A DNA stretch of 64,000 bases from Nocardia nova SH22a (GTDB lineage Bacteria > Actinomycetota > Actinomycetes > Mycobacteriales > Mycobacteriaceae). How positions within the stretch are numbered: the first letter of the stretch is position 1; the number at the start of each line of letters is the position of its first letter. The DNA is taken from positions 1,984,001 through 2,048,000 of the forward strand of contig NZ_CP006850.1 in assembly GCF_000523235.1 (NCBI RefSeq), read 5' to 3'. A program made the translations under genes and the position numbers. The notes under the pieces were generated by a model. It was not told the DNA's origin and ran no database searches. It worked only from the letters and a program-made list of their open reading frames with translations. Shown piece after piece: positions 62,313 to 64,000 of this stretch.

Positions 62313-62785
62313 CACTCATGCCGTCTCAGCGGCTCGGAAGGAATGTCGTCGTACAGGTCCAGATCTTCCGAGATCCGGGTCAGCTCGGACAAACCCGCGG
62401 AACGCTCGGCGCGACGGTACTCACGAAACGCCAGCACATCGGTCAGTCGCACACGACGGTGACGGCCCGGCCGGGTGAACGGGATCTCGCCCGCGTCAAG
62501 TAGTTTCACGAATGTGGGCCTGCTCATTCCGAGCAGTTCGGCGGCTTCCTGTGTGGTCAGCGTCGTATGCAACGGCGCCACAGTGACCGCCTTGCCCTCC
62601 GACAGCGCGAGCGCCACCAGACGCAACGCCTCGAGTATCTCGGGCGGCAACGTGACCGCCTCACCCTCGGCCGATCGCAAGACGGCCCCATCCAAGGAAA
62701 TCGGGGCGGCCAGGAAACGGTGCACTTCGGCCAGCTGATCCGGATGCTCGGGCAGCAGTGTGCGCTCGCTCAACGTCTCGGTCAT
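62312..62785 (-). CDS. Excisionase-type HTH antitoxin
   Basis: 157 residues from ATG 62785 (GGGAGG upstream). C-terminal MerR/excisionase HTH: LTTQEAAELLGMSRPTFVKL then LDAGEIPFTRPGRHRRVRLT, and the tail ERSAGLSELTRISEDLDLYD, as in antitoxins paired with PIN toxins in actinobacteria. N-terminal half with LPPEILEALRLVALALSEGK. It binds its own promoter and, normally, the toxin. Here the toxin partner is truncated. Confidence 0.8.
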   Translation of the reverse strand: MTETLSERTLLPEHPDQLAEVHRFLAAPISLDGAVLRSAEGEAVTLPPEILEALRLVALALSEGKAVTVAPLHTTLTTQEAAELLGMSRPTFVKLLDAGEIPFTRPGRHRRVRLTDVLAFREYRRAERSAGLSELTRISEDLDLYDDIPSEPLRRHE

Positions 62786-63217
62786 CGCACCTCCCATCCT
62801 CGCCTCCATCTTGCCCGATTTTCGAATAATTCGAAAGCTCATTCGGTGGCGCTCGCTCGAAGCGCTGGTGGACACCAGATCTCTGTCCTCCGGCGTCGGC
62901 CTGGAACGAGTGGGTGGCCCGAAGCGCAGACCGTTGATGAGAAAGGTGACTTGGCGCACCAGGCTTCCGGCGCGGTTATGGCGGTCGCGTGGGCCGACAA
63001 GCACTGGGACATGTACTCCGAACCTGACCGGATCGAACAGCTCTACCCGACACGAATCAGCTGATCAGGCCGCCATTCGGTCGGCTTCGCTCGGGTGTGC
63101 GAGACAAATCTGTGTTCAATATGCGAGCCCGGAGCGTTCAATATGCGAGATGAGTATGTGCGGTTTGCGGAACCGGGTCGGAAGACGGTGGCAGCGGAAA
63201 GTTCCGCGATCACTCGA
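62786..63217. other. 432-base gap, nothing recognised
   Basis: Holds the antitoxin promoter on its left. A short + strand stretch near 62978-63062 reads MAVAWADKHWDMYSEPDRIE and may be the tail of a lost gene, but no start or domain supports it. Confidence 0.4.
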
Positions 63218-64000
63218 TCAGATCCCCGGAGCTACCGGTGTCTCCTCCCGATCCCGCGCGGCATGCCGGGGCAGGAACATGGCCGGGATGATGATCACCG
63301 CGGTAAGCCCGAACGCCACCCAGAACGCGAAGCCGAAGGAGTCTGCGAGCAGTGGTCCGACTACCGGCATCAGTTGGGGTGGTATCGAGCTGATCTGGCC
63401 GGAACCTCCACTGCCGGAGGGCATTCCGTGCTCGGTGAACAGTCCGGAGAGGTGTTGTGTCAGCGCGGTCACCAATAGGGCGCTGCCGAGTGATGCGCCG
63501 ACCTGCTGGATGGCCGAGAGGGTGGGTGCCGCGCGTGTGACGGCGTCGCGGCCCAGTTCTGTGTAGGCGGCGGAGATGGTCGGCATCATCACCGCGCCGA
63601 GGCCCATGCCGCGGACGAACAGGGCGATGCAGAGCCAGACGTATGAGGTGTCGGTGCCTACGTGTGTGAAGGGGAGGGTGCCGATCAGGCCGAGTACTAC
63701 GCCGACCGGGACCACGTAACCGGCGCCGATGCGGTCGGTGAGGCGGCCGCCGATCACCATCGCCACGACCGCGCCCAAGCCCTGGGGTGCGAGCAGGAGA
63801 CCGGCGTCGAGCGGGCCCTGTCCGCGCACGGTCTGGTAGTACAGCGGGAGCAGGAGCATGCCGCCGAACAAACCGATGGCGACGAGGAAGACCGCGATGG
63901 TGCCGCTGGCGAAGAGGCGGTTGGTGAGCAGGCGGACGTCGACGATCGAGTCGGCTCCCTTGTGCAGGCTGTGCCAGGTGTAGAGGGCCAGGCCCGCGAT
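63218..64000 (-). CDS. MFS transporter of the DHA2 (EmrB/QacA) type, 5' end outside window
   Basis: The frame is open through base 64000, so the N terminus lies beyond; the 260 visible residues cover the C-terminal half. Membrane segments alternate with loops such as GGRLTDRIGAGYVVPVGVVL and RGMGLGAVMMPTISAAY, the latter typical of 14-span DHA2 drug:H+ antiporters; LSAIQQVGASLGSALLV is the conserved helix motif of these. Ends in RDREETPVAPGI. Substrate unknown. Confidence 0.83.
   Translation of the reverse strand: MAGLALYTWHSLHKGADSIVDVRLLTNRLFASGTIAVFLVAIGLFGGMLLLPLYYQTVRGQGPLDAGLLLAPQGLGAVVAMVIGGRLTDRIGAGYVVPVGVVLGLIGTLPFTHVGTDTSYVWLCIALFVRGMGLGAVMMPTISAAYTELGRDAVTRAAPTLSAIQQVGASLGSALLVTALTQHLSGLFTEHGMPSGSGGSGQISSIPPQLMPVVGPLLADSFGFAFWVAFGLTAVIIIPAMFLPRHAARDREETPVAPGI

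Overview
The window is high-GC actinobacterial DNA and most likely comes from a Nocardia or a close relative in the Mycobacteriales. Three things point there: a prophage with a two-enzyme lysis cassette that includes a LysB-type mycolyl-arabinogalactan esterase, a FadE5-like acyl-CoA dehydrogenase with an EthA-like monooxygenase, and genes for handling pentoses that could come from D-arabinan. Genus is an inference. No rRNA, complete tRNA or CRISPR array was seen.

Positions 1 to about 15,540 are the right end of an integrated siphovirus. Minor-tail genes (1-2306), three tandem collagen-like tail paralogues (2320-5504), a small protein, a modular endolysin with two internal ribosome-binding sites, three small holin-like or coiled-coil proteins, a tail-fibre-like protein and LysB run on the + strand to a strong terminator at 11,387-11,429. 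A mostly opposing accessory arm follows: two small proteins, an HTH regulator with matching TGAC-N6-GTCA operators, a Cys-rich protein and a secreted alpha/beta hydrolase. It ends at a 27-nt tRNA 3' end (attR) and a host terminator.

Positions 15,600-23,850 hold a doubly broken Ser/Thr kinase-NB-ARC-LuxR regulator, FadE5, a secreted protein, an MFS transporter and a membrane protein. Positions 24,089-38,329 are a catabolic island: class III aminotransferase, phytanoyl-CoA-dioxygenase-like enzyme, TetR regulator, acyl-CoA ligase, Baeyer-Villiger monooxygenase, class I amidotransferase-type hydrolase, alcohol and aldehyde dehydrogenases, glutamine-synthetase-like ligase, an unrecognised protein, an esterase, a 57-residue peptide and an amine-dehydrogenase-like enzyme. 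Together these could take an amine or ketone through ester, alcohol, aldehyde and acid to an acyl-CoA. Thirteen-base tandem repeats lie in front of two of the transcription units.

Positions 38,500-42,660 carry secreted proteins, MarR and ArsR regulators and an SDR. Positions 42,700-50,421 are a tightly coupled pentose operon: GH43-like enzyme, fucose/arabinose-isomerase-like enzyme, two FGGY kinases, a DUF2961/GH172 protein and a polyol dehydrogenase. Positions 50,619-53,990 are a compact conflict-system operon: a caspase-like protease with Sel1 repeats, EACC1, a DUF4041/GIY-YIG protein and the remnant of an AAA/helicase-type gene. From 54,000 onward small accessory genes (CYTH, two NUDIX, XRE, resolvase-like, tiny coupled ORFs, TetR, MFS, SnoaL, a decayed toxin-antitoxin pair) are mixed with several frameshifted remnants.
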